This document shows positions 25,193-34,973 of a stretch of 64,000 nucleotides of DNA, piece after piece (within the stretch, counting starts at the first letter, position 1; each line of letters opens with the position of its first letter). The stretch lies in NCBI RefSeq assembly GCF_040947875.1, contig NZ_JBFRXN010000002.1, positions 1,736,001-1,800,000 on the forward strand. The letters are read 5' to 3'. The notes below the pieces were generated by a model. The model worked only from the letters and a program-made list of their open reading frames with translations, did not search any database and had not been told where the DNA came from. Position numbers and translations under genes: made by a program. Source of the stretch: Pseudomonas sp. MYb118 (GTDB lineage Bacteria > Pseudomonadota > Gammaproteobacteria > Pseudomonadales > Pseudomonadaceae).

Positions 25193-25318
25193 CGCGGCGC
25201 CGGTCTGGGGTTGGCCATCGTGCAGATGATCGGCCGCAAGATTGGTTGCAAATTACGGCTCTACAACCTGGCCCAGGGCGGCTTGTGTGCTGAACTCTGC
25301 CTGAGCGGCGCCTTGTTG
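25193..25318 (+). pseudogene. Fragment resembling the C-terminus of a sensor histidine kinase
   Basis: The plus-strand frame reads AGLGLAIVQMIGRKIG and continues KLRLYNLAQGGLCAELCLS. This matches the G2 box and last strands of a HATPase_c domain (GxGLGLAIV, then a GG turn). The sequence immediately upstream in this frame is not kinase-like, so only about 40 residues remain. No complete kinase or response regulator is nearby. I infer a relic of a deleted two-component gene; the match is short and could be chance. Confidence 0.4.
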
Positions 25319-25374
25319 CAAGCGGAGATCATGCGCAGGCGCGCGACATTCACGCGACGCTATGAATCGGCCAT

Positions 25375-25403
25375 AAAAAAACCGGCTATATCAGCCGGTT
25401 TTC
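25375..25403 (+). terminator. Rho-independent terminator after the fragment
   Basis: Stem AAAACCGGCT/AGCCGGTTTT with a five-base loop and flanking A and T runs. It lies downstream of the kinase-like fragment on the plus strand and about 130 bases beyond the plsC stop on the minus strand, so it may serve either direction. Confidence 0.75.
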
Positions 25404-25533
25404 TTGCGCCCAAAAAAAACTTATGCACGTTTTTCGGTATTTTGCTCTTTCATAAAATATGTATGTAAATCATGTAGTTAGAATGCAGAAAAAGCGTTTG
25501 TCAGGAAAAAGGCGCACAGGTTATCCACAGATA

Positions 25534-26313
25534 TCAGGCCGGCAGCTGATTGCCGCTTTCAGGGGCATGCGCAGCCGGCGGGAGCGAACCCATTTCACGC
25601 TGCATTTGCTCGTTCCAGGCCTGCACGCGGTCATTGAGGTCGGCAATGGCGCGAGGACCGCTGCCTTCGGCGTACATCGGTGCGCCGATGACCACGGTGA
25701 TCACGCCCTGCTTCTTCGCCCAGCCGGTTTTCGGCCAGAACTTGCCGGCGTTATGCGCGATCGGCAGCACCGGAAGGGAGGCATTGACCGCCAATGCCGT
25801 GCCGCCACGGGAGAACTTGCCAATACTGCCATACGGCACCCGGGTGCCTTCCGGAAAGATCAGCACCCAGACGCCATCCTTCAGCAGTTCGTCGCCCTTC
25901 TTCGCCACATGCTTGAGCGCGGCTTTCGGGTTGTCGCGGTCGATGGCGATCGGTCGCAGCATGGCCATGGCCCAGCCGAAAAACGGCACATACAGCAGCG
26001 AACGCTTGAGCACCTGGCTCAACGGCTCGAAATAGGCCGAGATGAAGAACGTTTCCCAGGTGCTCTGGTGGTTCGCTTGAATCACGCAGGGCTGCTCGGG
26101 CACATTCTCGGCGCCTTTGACTTCATAGCTGATGCCCAGGAACACCTTGCTCAACCACAAGGCGCAGCGGCACCAGTACACGTTGATGAATCGGTAGCGC
26201 GCCTTGAATGGCAGAAACGGCGCGATAAAAAAGCTCAGGCTGCACCAGAGCAAGGAACTGGTGCCCAGCAGCAGGTAAAAGAGAAAGATTCTGATGGCCT
26301 GCAGTATCGACAT
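25534..26313 (-). CDS. plsC: 1-acyl-sn-glycerol-3-phosphate acyltransferase (PlsC family)
   Basis: Inner-membrane enzyme predicted to acylate lysophosphatidic acid to phosphatidic acid in phospholipid synthesis. It has 259 residues with an N-terminal hydrophobic hairpin (about 5-35). The catalytic motif reads NHQSTWE (residues 80-86), that is His-x4-Glu in place of the usual His-x4-Asp of PlsC. The second motif FPEGTR lies near residue 154. It follows gmhB by 81 bases on the same strand. Pseudomonads carry several PlsC paralogues, so this may not be the main one. Confidence 0.88.
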   Translation of the reverse strand: MSILQAIRIFLFYLLLGTSSLLWCSLSFFIAPFLPFKARYRFINVYWCRCALWLSKVFLGISYEVKGAENVPEQPCVIQANHQSTWETFFISAYFEPLSQVLKRSLLYVPFFGWAMAMLRPIAIDRDNPKAALKHVAKKGDELLKDGVWVLIFPEGTRVPYGSIGKFSRGGTALAVNASLPVLPIAHNAGKFWPKTGWAKKQGVITVVIGAPMYAEGSGPRAIADLNDRVQAWNEQMQREMGSLPPAAHAPESGNQLPA

Positions 26314-26394
26314 GGTGACGTTTACCGTGCGGGCTTTGCCCGTCTATATAAAGCGCACTCCCGAACAATCCCTGGTCAGGAACTCGAAAGCGCT

Positions 26395-26928
26395 CTAATT
26401 GTGGATAAGTTCTGCGGCAATCGCCGCAAGATCGTCAAAAATCAGGGTGCCCACTGGCAGGGTCTTGCCTAGCGTCTTCTCGCCTTTTCCGGTCTTCACC
26501 AGAACGGGCTGAGAATCGACGGCTTTGGCGGCCTCCAGGTCACCGAGACTGTCGCCGACGAACCAGAGATTCGTCAGCGGCACGTCGTAATGTGCAGCGA
26601 TGGTTTTCAACATTCCGGGTTTGGGTTTGCGGCAATCACAGCCTTCGTCCGGCCCGTGCGGGCAGTAGACGATCAGCCCGACTTCACCGCCCTGCTGCGC
26701 CACCAGCGTGCGCAAGCGCTCGTGCATGGCGTCCAGGGTGGCGAGGTCGTAATAGCCGCGAGCGATGCCCGACTGGTTGGTAGCGACTGCTACCGTCCAG
26801 CCGGCCTTGCTCAACTGCGCAATGGCTTCGATCGAGCCGGGGAGCGGAATCCACTCCGCCACCGACTTGATGTAAGCGTCGGAGTCGTAGTTGATCACCC
26901 CGTCCCGATCGAGAATCAGCAGTTTCAA
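26395..26928 (-). CDS. gmhB: D-glycero-beta-D-manno-heptose 1,7-bisphosphate 7-phosphatase
   Basis: HAD-family phosphatase that removes the 7-phosphate in the ADP-heptose pathway for lipopolysaccharide inner core. It has 177 residues. The nucleophile motif is DRDGVINYD (residues 7-15), with TNQSGIARGYY near residues 51-61 and the Zn-binding cysteine/histidine loop CPHGPDEGCDCRKPKPGM near residues 89-106. The order glyQ-glyS-gmhB-plsC is compact, only 6 bases after glyS. Its stop codon adjoins a perfect DnaA box (26400-26408). Confidence 0.95.
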   Translation of the reverse strand: MKLLILDRDGVINYDSDAYIKSVAEWIPLPGSIEAIAQLSKAGWTVAVATNQSGIARGYYDLATLDAMHERLRTLVAQQGGEVGLIVYCPHGPDEGCDCRKPKPGMLKTIAAHYDVPLTNLWFVGDSLGDLEAAKAVDSQPVLVKTGKGEKTLGKTLPVGTLIFDDLAAIAAELIHN

Positions 26929-26934
26929 ACAGAC

Positions 26935-28989
26935 TTACCCCAGCAACGAAATGTCGGCAACGCCAAGGAACAGCCCACGCAGGCGCGACAGCAAGGCGTA
27001 ACGGTTGGCGCGCACGTTGGCGTCGTCGGCGTTGACCATCACCGCTTCGAAGAACGCGTCCACCGGCTCGCGCAAGGCGGCCAGGCGTGCCAGCGATTCG
27101 CTGTACTGACGGGCCGCGGCCATTGGCTGCACAGCCTGGTCCGCCTGCTGGATCGCCGAGTACAGGGAGAACTCGTTGGCGTTGTCGAAGTACTTGGCTT
27201 CCACCACGGTCGGCACCGAGCCTTCCACTTTGCTCAACAGGTTCGACACCCGCTTGTTCACCGCCGCCAGGGCGGCAGCTTCCGGTAATTTGCGGAACGC
27301 CTGCACCGCTTGCACACGCTGGTCGAAGTCCAGGGCCGAGCCCGGCTTGAGGGCGCGAACCGACAGGTAGGTGGCCACGTCGACGCCTTCGTCTTCATAA
27401 CGAGCACGCAGACGGTCGAAGATGAACTCCAGCACCGCCTCGTTCAGGCCGGCCGCCTTGACCTTGGCACCGAAGGCATTCACGGCGAAAGCCACGGCGT
27501 CGTTGAGGTCCAGGTCCAGTTGTTTCTCGATCAGGATGCGCAGCACGCCCAGCGCGGCACGGCGCAGTGCGTACGGGTCCTTGCTGCCGGTTGGCAGCAT
27601 GCCGATGCCGAAGATACCCACCAGGGTGTCGAGCTTGTCGGCGATGGCCACGGCGGCACCGGTCAGGGTCGCAGGCAGCTCGGCGCCGGCACCGCGCGGC
27701 ATGTACTGCTCATTCAGTGCCAGGGCAACGTCTTGCGGCTCGCCATCGTTGACGGCGTAGTAGTAGCCGGCAACACCCTGCATTTCCGGGAACTCACCGA
27801 CCATCTCGGTCGCCAGGTCGCACTTGGACAGCAGGCCGGCGCGGGCCGCCCAGGAGGCGTTGCCGCCAATGCGCGCGGCGATGTAGGCGGCCAGTTTGGA
27901 AACGCGCTCGGCCTTGTCGTAGACGCTGCCGAGTTTTTCCTGGAACACCACGTTCTGCAGGCGCTGGTTGAAGTCTTCCAGCTTCTGCTTCTTGTCCTGC
28001 TTGAAGAAGAACTCGGCGTCGGTCAGGCGTGGGCGGACCACTTTCTCGTTACCGGCGATGATCTGCTGCGGGTCCTTGCTTTCGATGTTGGCCACGGTAA
28101 TGAAACGTGGCAGCAACTTGCCGTCGGCATCCAGCAGGCAGAAGTACTTCTGGTTGTCCTGCATGGTGGTGATCAGCGCTTCCTGCGGCACGTCGAGGAA
28201 ACGTTCCTCGAACGAGCACACCAGCGGCACCGGCCATTCGACCAGCGCGGTCACTTCGTCGAGCAGTGCCGGCGGCACGATTGCGGTGCCTTCCTGGCGG
28301 GTCGCCAGCTCTTCGGTGCGCTTGCTGATGATCTCGCGGCGCTCGTTGGCGTCGGCCAGCACGTAGGCGCCACGCAGGTCGGCCAGGTAGCTGGACGGCG
28401 AACCGATGCGTACGTTTTCCGGGTGATGGAAGCGGTGGCCACGGGAGTCGCGGCCGGCCTTCTGCGCGAGGATGGTGCAGTCGATGACCTGGTCACCGAG
28501 CAGCATCACCAGCCATTGGGTCGGACGAACGAATTCTTCCTTGCGGGCGCCCCAGCGCATGCGCTTGGGGATCGGCAGGTCGTTCAGGGAATCTTCGACG
28601 ATGGTCGGCAGCAGGCTCGCGGTCGGCTTGCCAGCGATGTTCTGGCTGTAGCGCAGTTTCGGACCGCTCTGGTCGATTTCGCTTAGCTCGACGCCACACT
28701 TCTTGGCAAAGCCCAGGGCGGCCTGGGTCGGGTTGCCGTCGGCATCGAACGCCGCCTGGCGTGGCGGGCCGTCCAGATTGATGCTGCGATCAGGCTGCTG
28801 GGTGGCCAGCGAGGTGATCAGCACCGCCAGGCGACGTGGCGCGGCATAGACGGTCTTGGTCTCGTAGTTCAGGCCGGCAGCCTGCAGGCCTTTGTCGATA
28901 CCGGCCAGGAACGCTTCGGCCAGGGTATTGAGGGCTTTGGGTGGCAGTTCTTCGGTGCCCAGTTCAACCAGGAAATCTTGAGCACTCAT
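26935..28989 (-). CDS. glyS: Glycyl-tRNA synthetase beta subunit
   Basis: The tRNA-recognition and HD-domain-containing beta chain of the heterotetrameric alpha2beta2 glycyl-tRNA synthetase. It has 684 residues, the family length, starting [20 protein letters not shown] with the conserved ELGTEELPP. Its ATG overlaps the glyQ stop (ATGA at 28986-28989), so translation is coupled to keep the two chains equimolar. Confidence 0.99.
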   Translation of the reverse strand: MSAQDFLVELGTEELPPKALNTLAEAFLAGIDKGLQAAGLNYETKTVYAAPRRLAVLITSLATQQPDRSINLDGPPRQAAFDADGNPTQAALGFAKKCGVELSEIDQSGPKLRYSQNIAGKPTASLLPTIVEDSLNDLPIPKRMRWGARKEEFVRPTQWLVMLLGDQVIDCTILAQKAGRDSRGHRFHHPENVRIGSPSSYLADLRGAYVLADANERREIISKRTEELATRQEGTAIVPPALLDEVTALVEWPVPLVCSFEERFLDVPQEALITTMQDNQKYFCLLDADGKLLPRFITVANIESKDPQQIIAGNEKVVRPRLTDAEFFFKQDKKQKLEDFNQRLQNVVFQEKLGSVYDKAERVSKLAAYIAARIGGNASWAARAGLLSKCDLATEMVGEFPEMQGVAGYYYAVNDGEPQDVALALNEQYMPRGAGAELPATLTGAAVAIADKLDTLVGIFGIGMLPTGSKDPYALRRAALGVLRILIEKQLDLDLNDAVAFAVNAFGAKVKAAGLNEAVLEFIFDRLRARYEDEGVDVATYLSVRALKPGSALDFDQRVQAVQAFRKLPEAAALAAVNKRVSNLLSKVEGSVPTVVEAKYFDNANEFSLYSAIQQADQAVQPMAAARQYSESLARLAALREPVDAFFEAVMVNADDANVRANRYALLSRLRGLFLGVADISLLG

Positions 28990-29939
28990 TGTGCAGCCTC
29001 CAGCTTGGCCAGTACTTCGTCACGCAGGTCAGGGGTCGCCATCGGGAAGCCCAGCTTGGCGCGAGCCAGCAGGTAGGCTTGCGCAACGGAACGCGCCAGG
29101 GTGCGCACACGCAGGATGTATTGCTGACGCGCAGTCACCGAGATCGCCCGGCGCGCATCCAGCAGGTTGAAGGTATGGGAAGCCTTCAACACCATTTCAT
29201 AGCTCGGCAACGGCAGCGGCTGGTCGAGCTCGATCAGGCGCTTGGCTTCGCTTTCGTAGAAGTCGAACAGTTCGAACAGCTTGTCGACGTTGGCGTGTTC
29301 GAAGTTGTAGGTCGACTGTTCCACTTCGTTCTGGTGGAACACGTCGCCGTAGGTGACCTTGCCGAACGGACCGTCAGCCCAGACCAGGTCGTAGACCGAG
29401 TCCACGCCTTGCAGATACATGGCCAGGCGTTCCAGGCCGTAGGTGATCTCGCCGGTCACCGGGTAGCACTCGATGCCGCCCGCTTGCTGGAAGTACGTGA
29501 ACTGCGTCACTTCCATGCCATTGAGCCAGACTTCCCAGCCCAGGCCCCAGGCGCCCAGGGTCGGCGATTCCCAGTTGTCTTCGACGAAGCGGATGTCGTG
29601 GACCAGCGGGTCCAGGCCGACATGCTTGAGGGAGCCCAGGTACAGTTCCTGGAAGTTGTCCGGGTTCGGCTTCAGGACCACCTGGAACTGATAGTAGTGC
29701 TGCAGGCGGTTCGGGTTTTCGCCGTAGCGGCCGTCAGTCGGGCGACGACTGGGCTGCACATAGGCGGCGTTCCAGGTTTCCGGGCCGATGGCGCGCAGGA
29801 ACGTGGCGGTGTGGAAAGTCCCGGCGCCTACTTCCATATCGTAGGGCTGAAGTACCACGCAACCTTGCTCGGCCCAGTATTGCTGGAGGGCGAGGATCAA
29901 GTCTTGGAAGGTACGCACGGCTGGCGTAGGCTGGCTCAC
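28986..29939 (-). CDS. glyQ: Glycyl-tRNA synthetase alpha subunit
   Basis: Catalytic alpha chain that activates glycine and charges tRNA-Gly. It has 317 residues from a GTG start at 29937-29939 ([19 protein letters not shown]), preceded by AGGTGAA. The frame is open far upstream, but the GTG matches the family start, and the longer versions run through the divergent tag gene. Conserved motifs include [12 protein letters not shown] and [16 protein letters not shown]. It is divergent from tag, with 81 bases between the starts. Confidence 0.97.
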   Translation of the reverse strand: MSQPTPAVRTFQDLILALQQYWAEQGCVVLQPYDMEVGAGTFHTATFLRAIGPETWNAAYVQPSRRPTDGRYGENPNRLQHYYQFQVVLKPNPDNFQELYLGSLKHVGLDPLVHDIRFVEDNWESPTLGAWGLGWEVWLNGMEVTQFTYFQQAGGIECYPVTGEITYGLERLAMYLQGVDSVYDLVWADGPFGKVTYGDVFHQNEVEQSTYNFEHANVDKLFELFDFYESEAKRLIELDQPLPLPSYEMVLKASHTFNLLDARRAISVTARQQYILRVRTLARSVAQAYLLARAKLGFPMATPDLRDEVLAKLEAAQ

Positions 29940-30020
29940 GAAATTCACCTGTTTCTTGGGCTGCGATTTAAAGAGCGGGAGTATACCCGATTCATGGCTG
30001 CGCACGCCCCCTGGAGCCTT

Positions 30021-30578
30021 ATGCCACGCTGCTTTTGGTGTACCGAAGATCCGCTGTACATGGCTTATCACGATCAGGAGTGGGGCACGCCGCTGCGGGA
30101 TGCGCAGGGTTTGTTCGAGTTGCTTTTGCTCGAAGGGTTCCAGGCCGGGCTGTCCTGGATCACCGTGCTGCGCAAACGCGAGCACTACCGCCAGGTGATG
30201 TTCGGCTTCGACGCGCAGCGCGTGGCGCAGATGAGCGACGCCTACATCGAGCAATTGATGCTCGACCCCGGGATCATCCGCAATCGCCTCAAACTCAACG
30301 CCGCCCGGCGCAATGCCCAGGCCTGGCTGGCGCTGGAAGACCCGGTGGGGTTGCTCTGGTCCTTCGTCGATAACGTGCCCAGAATCAATCATTTCAAGGA
30401 CCGCAGCGAAGTGCCGGCGATCACGCCCGAGGCCCAGGCGATGAGCAAGGGCCTGAAGAAAGCCGGCTTCACCTTCGTCGGCCCGACCATCTGTTATGCC
30501 TTGATGCAGGCCTCGGGAATGGTCATGGACCACACCCGTGATTGCGATCGCTACGCCATCCTTTCCAACGCCGGTTAG
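30021..30578 (+). CDS. tag: DNA-3-methyladenine glycosylase I
   Basis: Removes 3-methyladenine from alkylated DNA, the first step of base-excision repair. It has 185 residues from the ATG at 30021, supported by CTGGAG 5 bases upstream and by the family N-terminus [21 protein letters not shown]. An ATG nine codons earlier is possible. Zinc-binding residues near the ends are visible: Cys4 and the His-x3-Cys cluster (HTRDCDRY) at the C-terminus. Confidence 0.95.
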   Translation: MPRCFWCTEDPLYMAYHDQEWGTPLRDAQGLFELLLLEGFQAGLSWITVLRKREHYRQVMFGFDAQRVAQMSDAYIEQLMLDPGIIRNRLKLNAARRNAQAWLALEDPVGLLWSFVDNVPRINHFKDRSEVPAITPEAQAMSKGLKKAGFTFVGPTICYALMQASGMVMDHTRDCDRYAILSNAG

Positions 30579-30618
30579 AATGGCCGCCTCGCACACAGCA
30601 CAAGATATGGAGTGACCT

Positions 30619-31506
30619 GTGGATAAGTTTAAAGGCGCCTTGCTGGTAGGCGCTCTGCGGCTGTTTGCCCTGCTTCCGTGGCGGGCCGTGCAGGCAGTGG
30701 GCTCGGCCATCGGCTGGGTGATGTGGAAAACCCCGAACCGTTCCCGCGACGTGGTGCGGATCAACCTGGCCAAGTGTTTTCCCGAGATGGACCCCGCCGA
30801 GCGTGAGCGCCTGGTCGGCCAGAGCCTGAAGGACATCGGCAAGTCGCTGACCGAAAGCGCCTGCGCGTGGATCTGGCCGGCGCAGCGCTCCATCGACCTG
30901 GTGCGCGAAGTCGAAGGTCTCGACATCCTCAAGGACGCCCTCGCCTCCGGCAAGGGCGTGGTCGGCATCACCAGCCACCTGGGCAACTGGGAAGTGCTCA
31001 ACCACTTCTATTGCAGCCAGTGCAAGCCGATCATTTTCTACCGACCGCCCAAGCTCAAGGCTGTGGACGAATTGCTGCAGAAACAACGGGTTCAGTTGGG
31101 CAACAAGGTCGCTGCCTCCACCAAGGAAGGCATCCTCAGTGTCATCAAGGAAGTGCGCAAAGGTGGTGCAGTGGGCATCCCCGCGGACCCGGAACCGGCC
31201 GAATCCGCCGGGATCTTCGTGCCGTTCTTCGCCACCCAGGCCCTGACCAGCAAGTTCGTGCCGAACATGCTGGCCGGCGGCAAGGCAGTCGGCGTGTTCC
31301 TGCATGCACTGCGCCTGCCGGACGGTTCGGGCTACAAAGTGATCCTTGAAGCTGCGCCCGAAGCCATGTACAGCACCGATACCGAGACGTCCTGCGCGGC
31401 CATGAGCCAGGTGGTCGAGCGTTATGTGCGGGCGTATCCGAGCCAGTACATGTGGAGCATGAAACGCTTCAAGAAGCGTCCGCCGGGCGAGGCACGCTGG
31501 TATTGA
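30619..31506 (+). CDS. htrB1: Lipid A secondary acyltransferase (HtrB/LpxL family)
   Basis: Inner-membrane acyltransferase that adds a secondary lauroyl-type chain to lipid A. It has 295 residues with an N-terminal membrane anchor (about 5-30) and the catalytic HLGNWE motif (His-x4-Glu, residues 118-123). Its position next to tag and pilZ matches PA0011 (HtrB1) of P. aeruginosa. Start is the GTG at 30619 with GGAG at 30609-30612. A perfect DnaA nonamer (30618-30626) covers the start codon itself. Confidence 0.92.
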   Translation: MDKFKGALLVGALRLFALLPWRAVQAVGSAIGWVMWKTPNRSRDVVRINLAKCFPEMDPAERERLVGQSLKDIGKSLTESACAWIWPAQRSIDLVREVEGLDILKDALASGKGVVGITSHLGNWEVLNHFYCSQCKPIIFYRPPKLKAVDELLQKQRVQLGNKVAASTKEGILSVIKEVRKGGAVGIPADPEPAESAGIFVPFFATQALTSKFVPNMLAGGKAVGVFLHALRLPDGSGYKVILEAAPEAMYSTDTETSCAAMSQVVERYVRAYPSQYMWSMKRFKKRPPGEARWY

Positions 31507-31522
31507 GTCTATTTGGCACGAT

Positions 31523-31556
31523 CTGTGGATAACCTTGGGTCAAGGTTTATCCACAG
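31523..31556. repeat. Hairpin formed by two inverted perfect DnaA boxes
   Basis: Inverted repeat CTGTGGATAACCTTG (31523-31537) and CAAGGTTTATCCACAG (31541-31556), a 15-bp stem with one bulged base and a three-base loop. It contains two perfect DnaA nonamers facing each other (31524-31532 and 31547-31555). It fills the 73-base gap between htrB1 and pilZ. It has no T-run, so a terminator role is doubtful. Confidence 0.8.
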
Positions 31557-31579
31557 CTGTTGAGGAAAGGGCGCAATAG

Positions 31580-31819
31580 ATGTCCGAACACCGTAAGTCG
31601 TTTCGCATCAAGATCTGCCATGAAAGCTTCGGCGAATGCCTGGGCCAGACCCGCAACCTTTCGACCACGGGCGTTTACGTCAAGCACCCGACCTTGTCGA
31701 CGCTGGCCAAGGGCGCGGTGGTCTACGGCCAGGTGCAAGACTTACCCACAGGGGCGCCGCGGGTGAAGATGGAAGTGGTGCAAGTGGATGCCGAGGGCAT
31801 CGGCCTGCGGTACCTCTGA
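31580..31819 (+). CDS. Single-domain PilZ protein
   Basis: Predicted c-di-GMP receptor of 79 residues, a stand-alone PilZ domain. The c-di-GMP-binding elements are present: an RxxxR-like start (EHRKSFR; Arg5 and Arg9) and NLSTTGVYV (N/DxSxxG motif, residues 27-35). It lies 73 bases after htrB1. The output partner is unknown; orthologues occupy the same place in P. aeruginosa (PA0012). Confidence 0.88.
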   Translation: MSEHRKSFRIKICHESFGECLGQTRNLSTTGVYVKHPTLSTLAKGAVVYGQVQDLPTGAPRVKMEVVQVDAEGIGLRYL

Positions 31820-32134
31820 TCAGCGTGCCTGACGCTCGAGCTTTTTCAGGAACACCGTCATTTCCTTTTCCGCCTGCTTGTCGCCATGGGCACGGGCGGC
31901 CTCCAGGCCCTGCTCCCAGGCCTGGCGCGCGCCGGGGTAATCCTCCTGCCCCAAACGGGCCTTGCCCAACAGCTTCCACGCCGCCGAGTACTTGGAGTCC
32001 AGCTCCACGCAGCGGGCGAAGTGCTCGGCTGCCTTGTCATGCTCACCCAAATCCAGATAACCCTTGCCCAGGCCGAAGCGCAGCAGGGCGTTGTCCACAC
32101 CCTTGGCGAGCATTTTTTCCAGTGATTCGATCAT
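31820..32134 (-). CDS. Small TPR-repeat protein
   Basis: Protein of 104 residues from the ATG at 32132-32134. Two to three tetratricopeptide helical pairs are visible: ALLRFGLGKGYLDLGEHDKAAEHFARCVELDSKYSAAW, then LLGKARLGQEDYPGARQAWEQGLEAA. There is no signal peptide. Probably a cytoplasmic adaptor, with unknown partner. The stop abuts the pilZ stop in convergent orientation. Extending the frame further upstream would cross a REP doublet, which argues for this start. Confidence 0.88.
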   Translation of the reverse strand: MIESLEKMLAKGVDNALLRFGLGKGYLDLGEHDKAAEHFARCVELDSKYSAAWKLLGKARLGQEDYPGARQAWEQGLEAARAHGDKQAEKEMTVFLKKLERQAR

Positions 32135-32173
32135 GGTGGGTTTCCTGGTTGTGTCGGTGACTTTGATACCGCT

Positions 32174-32237
32174 ATCGCGGGCAAGCCCGCTCCTACAAGG
32201 ACACCGCTGTACCTGTAGGAGCGAGCTTGCTCGCGAT
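32174..32237. repeat. REP doublet (REPIN) 1
   Basis: Two inverted REP elements: ATCGCGGGCAAGCCCGCTCC... on the left and its degenerate mirror ...GGAGCGAGCTTGCTCGCGAT on the right, with a short spacer. The arms differ (GGGCAAGCCC against GAGCTTGCTC), so it is a mixed doublet. It lies between the TPR gene and trkA. Confidence 0.9.
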
Positions 32238-32267
32238 GAGGCCGGCCGATCCAGCAAAAAACTCGGG

Positions 32268-33641
32268 TCAGAAGAAGCTCAACCCCACATGGAACAGCTT
32301 CTCCACATCGCGAATGTGCTTTTTATCCACAAGGAACAGGATCACATGATCCCCGGCAGCGATCACCGTGTCGTCGTGGGCGATCAGCACTTCTTCGTCG
32401 CGAATGATCGCGCCGATGGTCGTGCCCGGCGGCAGGCCGATGTTCTCGATGGCCTTGCCGATCACCTTGCTCGACTTCGCATCGCCATGGGCGATGGCCT
32501 CGATCGCTTCGGCCGCGCCGCGGCGCAATGAGTGCACGCTGACAATATCGCCACGTCGCACGTGGGCGAGCAAGGTGCCGATGGTCGCCAGTTGCGGGCT
32601 GATGGCGATGTCGATGTCGCCGCCCTGGATCAGGTCGACGTAGGCCGGGTTGTTGATGATGGTCATCACCTTCTTCGCCCCCAGCCGCTTGGCCAGCAGC
32701 GACGACATGATGTTGGCTTCGTCGTCGTTGGTCAGGGCAAGGAACAGGTCGGCGTCGGCGATGTTCTCTTCCAGCAGCAGGTCGCGGTCCGAGGCACTGC
32801 CTTGCAGCACCACAGTACTGTCCAGGGTATCGGAGAGATGGCGGCAGCGGCCCGGGCTCATCTCGATGATCTTCACCTGGTAACGGCTTTCGATGGCTTC
32901 GGCCAGGCGTTCGCCGATCTGTCCGCCACCGGCGATGACGATGCGCTTGTAGCTCTCGTCGAGGCGACGCATTTCGCTCATCACCGCGCGAATGTTCGCC
33001 TTGGCGGCGATGAAAAAGACTTCGTCGTCGGCTTCGATCACCGTGTCGCCTTGCGGCAGGATCGGCCGGTCACGGCGGAAAATCGCGGCGACGCGGGTCT
33101 CGACGTTCGGCATGTGTTCGCGCAACTGGCGCAGTTGCTGGCCCACCAGCGGCCCGCCGTAGTAGGCCTTGACCGCCACCAGCTGCGCCTTGCCTTCGGC
33201 GAAGTCGATCACCTGCAACGCGCCGGGGTACTGGATCAGGCGCTTGATGTAGTTGGTGACCACCTGCTCCGGGCTGATCAGCACGTCCACCGGAATCGCT
33301 TCGTTGTCGAACAGTTCGGGACGGGTCAGGTAGGACGCTTCACGCACCCGGGCGATCTTGGTGGGCGTGTGGTACAGGGTGTGGGCGACCTGGCAGGCGA
33401 CCATGTTGGTCTCGTCGCTGTTGGTCACCGCCACCAGCATGTCGGCATCGTCGGCGCCGGCCTGGCGCAGCACCGTCGGCAACGAGCCGCGGCCGTGGAT
33501 GGTGCGGATGTCCAGACGGTCGCCGAGGTCGCGCAGGCGATCGCCGTCGGTGTCGACCACCGTGATGTCGTTGGCCTCGCTGGCCAAGTGTTCCGCCAGC
33601 GAACCGCCGACCTGCCCTGCGCCGAGGATGATGATTTTCAT
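32268..33641 (-). CDS. trkA: Trk potassium uptake regulatory protein TrkA
   Basis: Peripheral NAD-binding gating subunit of the Trk K+ uptake system. It has 457 residues with two tandem RCK modules. The first Rossmann motif is at the N-terminus ([13 protein letters not shown], residues 7-19) and the second near residue 240 ([14 protein letters not shown]), each followed by a TrkA-C domain. The membrane channel subunit TrkH is not in the window. It follows rsmB by 21 bases. A perfect DnaA box lies near its 3' end (32323-32331). Confidence 0.97.
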   Translation of the reverse strand: MKIIILGAGQVGGSLAEHLASEANDITVVDTDGDRLRDLGDRLDIRTIHGRGSLPTVLRQAGADDADMLVAVTNSDETNMVACQVAHTLYHTPTKIARVREASYLTRPELFDNEAIPVDVLISPEQVVTNYIKRLIQYPGALQVIDFAEGKAQLVAVKAYYGGPLVGQQLRQLREHMPNVETRVAAIFRRDRPILPQGDTVIEADDEVFFIAAKANIRAVMSEMRRLDESYKRIVIAGGGQIGERLAEAIESRYQVKIIEMSPGRCRHLSDTLDSTVVLQGSASDRDLLLEENIADADLFLALTNDDEANIMSSLLAKRLGAKKVMTIINNPAYVDLIQGGDIDIAISPQLATIGTLLAHVRRGDIVSVHSLRRGAAEAIEAIAHGDAKSSKVIGKAIENIGLPPGTTIGAIIRDEEVLIAHDDTVIAAGDHVILFLVDKKHIRDVEKLFHVGLSFF

Positions 33642-33662
33642 CCAGTCACTCCCTTAAACCGG

Positions 33663-34973
33663 TTAACCGCGCGCGGCGGCGATCTTGATCAGCTTGGCGT
33701 AGTAGAAACCGTCGTGGCCACCTTCCTGGGCCAGCAACTGGCGACCATGGGGTTGCTTGAGGCCGGCGGCGGTGGCGAGGTCCAGCTCGCGGGCGCCTGG
33801 CGTGCGGGCGAGGAAGGCTTCGATCACTTCGGTGTTCTCGGTCGGCAGCGTGGAACAGGTGGCGTACAGCAGAATGCCGCCGACTTCGAGGGTTTTCCAC
33901 AGGGCGTCGAGCAATTCACCTTGCAGCTGGGCCAGGGCGACGATGTCTTCCGGTTGGCGGGTCAGCTTAATGTCGGGGTGGCGGCGGATCACGCCGGTGG
34001 CCGAGCAAGGCGCGTCGAGCAGGATGCGCTGGAATGGTTTGCCATCCCACCAGGTGGCGGTGTCGCGGCCGTCGGCGGCGATCAGGTCGGCGCTCAAGCC
34101 CAGGCGTTCAAGGTTTTCCCGCACCCGCACCAGACGTTTTTCCTCGAGGTCCACCGCCACCACGCCGGCCAGTGCCGGTTCGGCTTCGAGGATGTGGCAG
34201 GTCTTGCCGCCCGGTGCGCAGCAGGCGTCGAGCACGCGCTGGCCGGGGGCGAGGTCGAGCAGGTCGGCGGCCAGTTGCGCCGCTTCGTCCTGTACGCTGA
34301 TCCAGCCTTCGGCGAAGCCCGGCAGGCTGCGCACATCGGTGGCCGCTTCGAGCAGGATGCCGTCGCGGCTAAACACGCAGGCGGTGGCGGCGAGGCCGGC
34401 CTCACTGAGTAATGCCAGGTAGGCGTCGCGGCTGTGATGGCGACGGTTGACCCGCAGGATCATCGGCGGGTGGGCATTGTTCGCCGCGCAAATGGCTTCC
34501 CATTGCTCTGGCCAGAACGCTTTCAGCGACTTTTGCAGCCAGCGCGGGTGGGCGGTGCGCACCACCGGGTCGTGCTCCAGCTCGCCGAGCAGCGCTTCGC
34601 CCTCACGCTGGGCGCGGCGCAGCACGGCGTTGAGCAGGGCCTTGGCCCAGGGTTTCTTCAACTTGTCGGCGCAACCGACCGTTTCGCCGATGGCGGCGTG
34701 GGCCGGCACGCGGCTGTAGAACAGTTGATAGAGCCCCACCAGCAGCAGCGCCTCGACATCGGCGTCGGCGGCCTTGAACGGTTTCTGCAACAGCTTGGCC
34801 GCCAGTGCCGACAAGCGGGGCTGCCAGCGGGCGGTGCCGAACGCCAGGTCCTGGGTGAAACCGCGATCACGGTCTTCGACCTTGTCCAGTTGCGTGGGCA
34901 GCGAACTGTTGAGCGAGGCTTTGCCGCTGAGCACGGCAGCCAGTGCCTTGGCGGCAGCCAGACGTGGGTTCAT
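33663..34973 (-). CDS. rsmB: 16S rRNA m5C967 methyltransferase RsmB (Sun, Fmu)
   Basis: Methylates C967 of 16S rRNA using SAM. It has 436 residues: an N-terminal NusB-like RNA-binding domain (1-140), then the RsmB/NOP2/Sun methyltransferase domain with SAM motif [15 protein letters not shown] (near 252) and the catalytic cysteine in [17 protein letters not shown] (near 320). Its ATG overlaps the fmt stop (34970-34973), so it is translationally coupled in the def-fmt-rsmB-trkA series. Confidence 0.97.
   Translation of the reverse strand: MNPRLAAAKALAAVLSGKASLNSSLPTQLDKVEDRDRGFTQDLAFGTARWQPRLSALAAKLLQKPFKAADADVEALLLVGLYQLFYSRVPAHAAIGETVGCADKLKKPWAKALLNAVLRRAQREGEALLGELEHDPVVRTAHPRWLQKSLKAFWPEQWEAICAANNAHPPMILRVNRRHHSRDAYLALLSEAGLAATACVFSRDGILLEAATDVRSLPGFAEGWISVQDEAAQLAADLLDLAPGQRVLDACCAPGGKTCHILEAEPALAGVVAVDLEEKRLVRVRENLERLGLSADLIAADGRDTATWWDGKPFQRILLDAPCSATGVIRRHPDIKLTRQPEDIVALAQLQGELLDALWKTLEVGGILLYATCSTLPTENTEVIEAFLARTPGARELDLATAAGLKQPHGRQLLAQEGGHDGFYYAKLIKIAAARG

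Noticed and set aside
25018..25251. Arg/His-rich 77-codon open frame on the minus strand
   Set aside because: Out of frame with both fragments in this gap, very basic composition typical of a shadow frame.
28941..30020. Upstream extension of tag over glyQ
   Set aside because: The first 360 codons are antisense to glyQ and lack any glycosylase homology; the family starts at the ATG at 30021.
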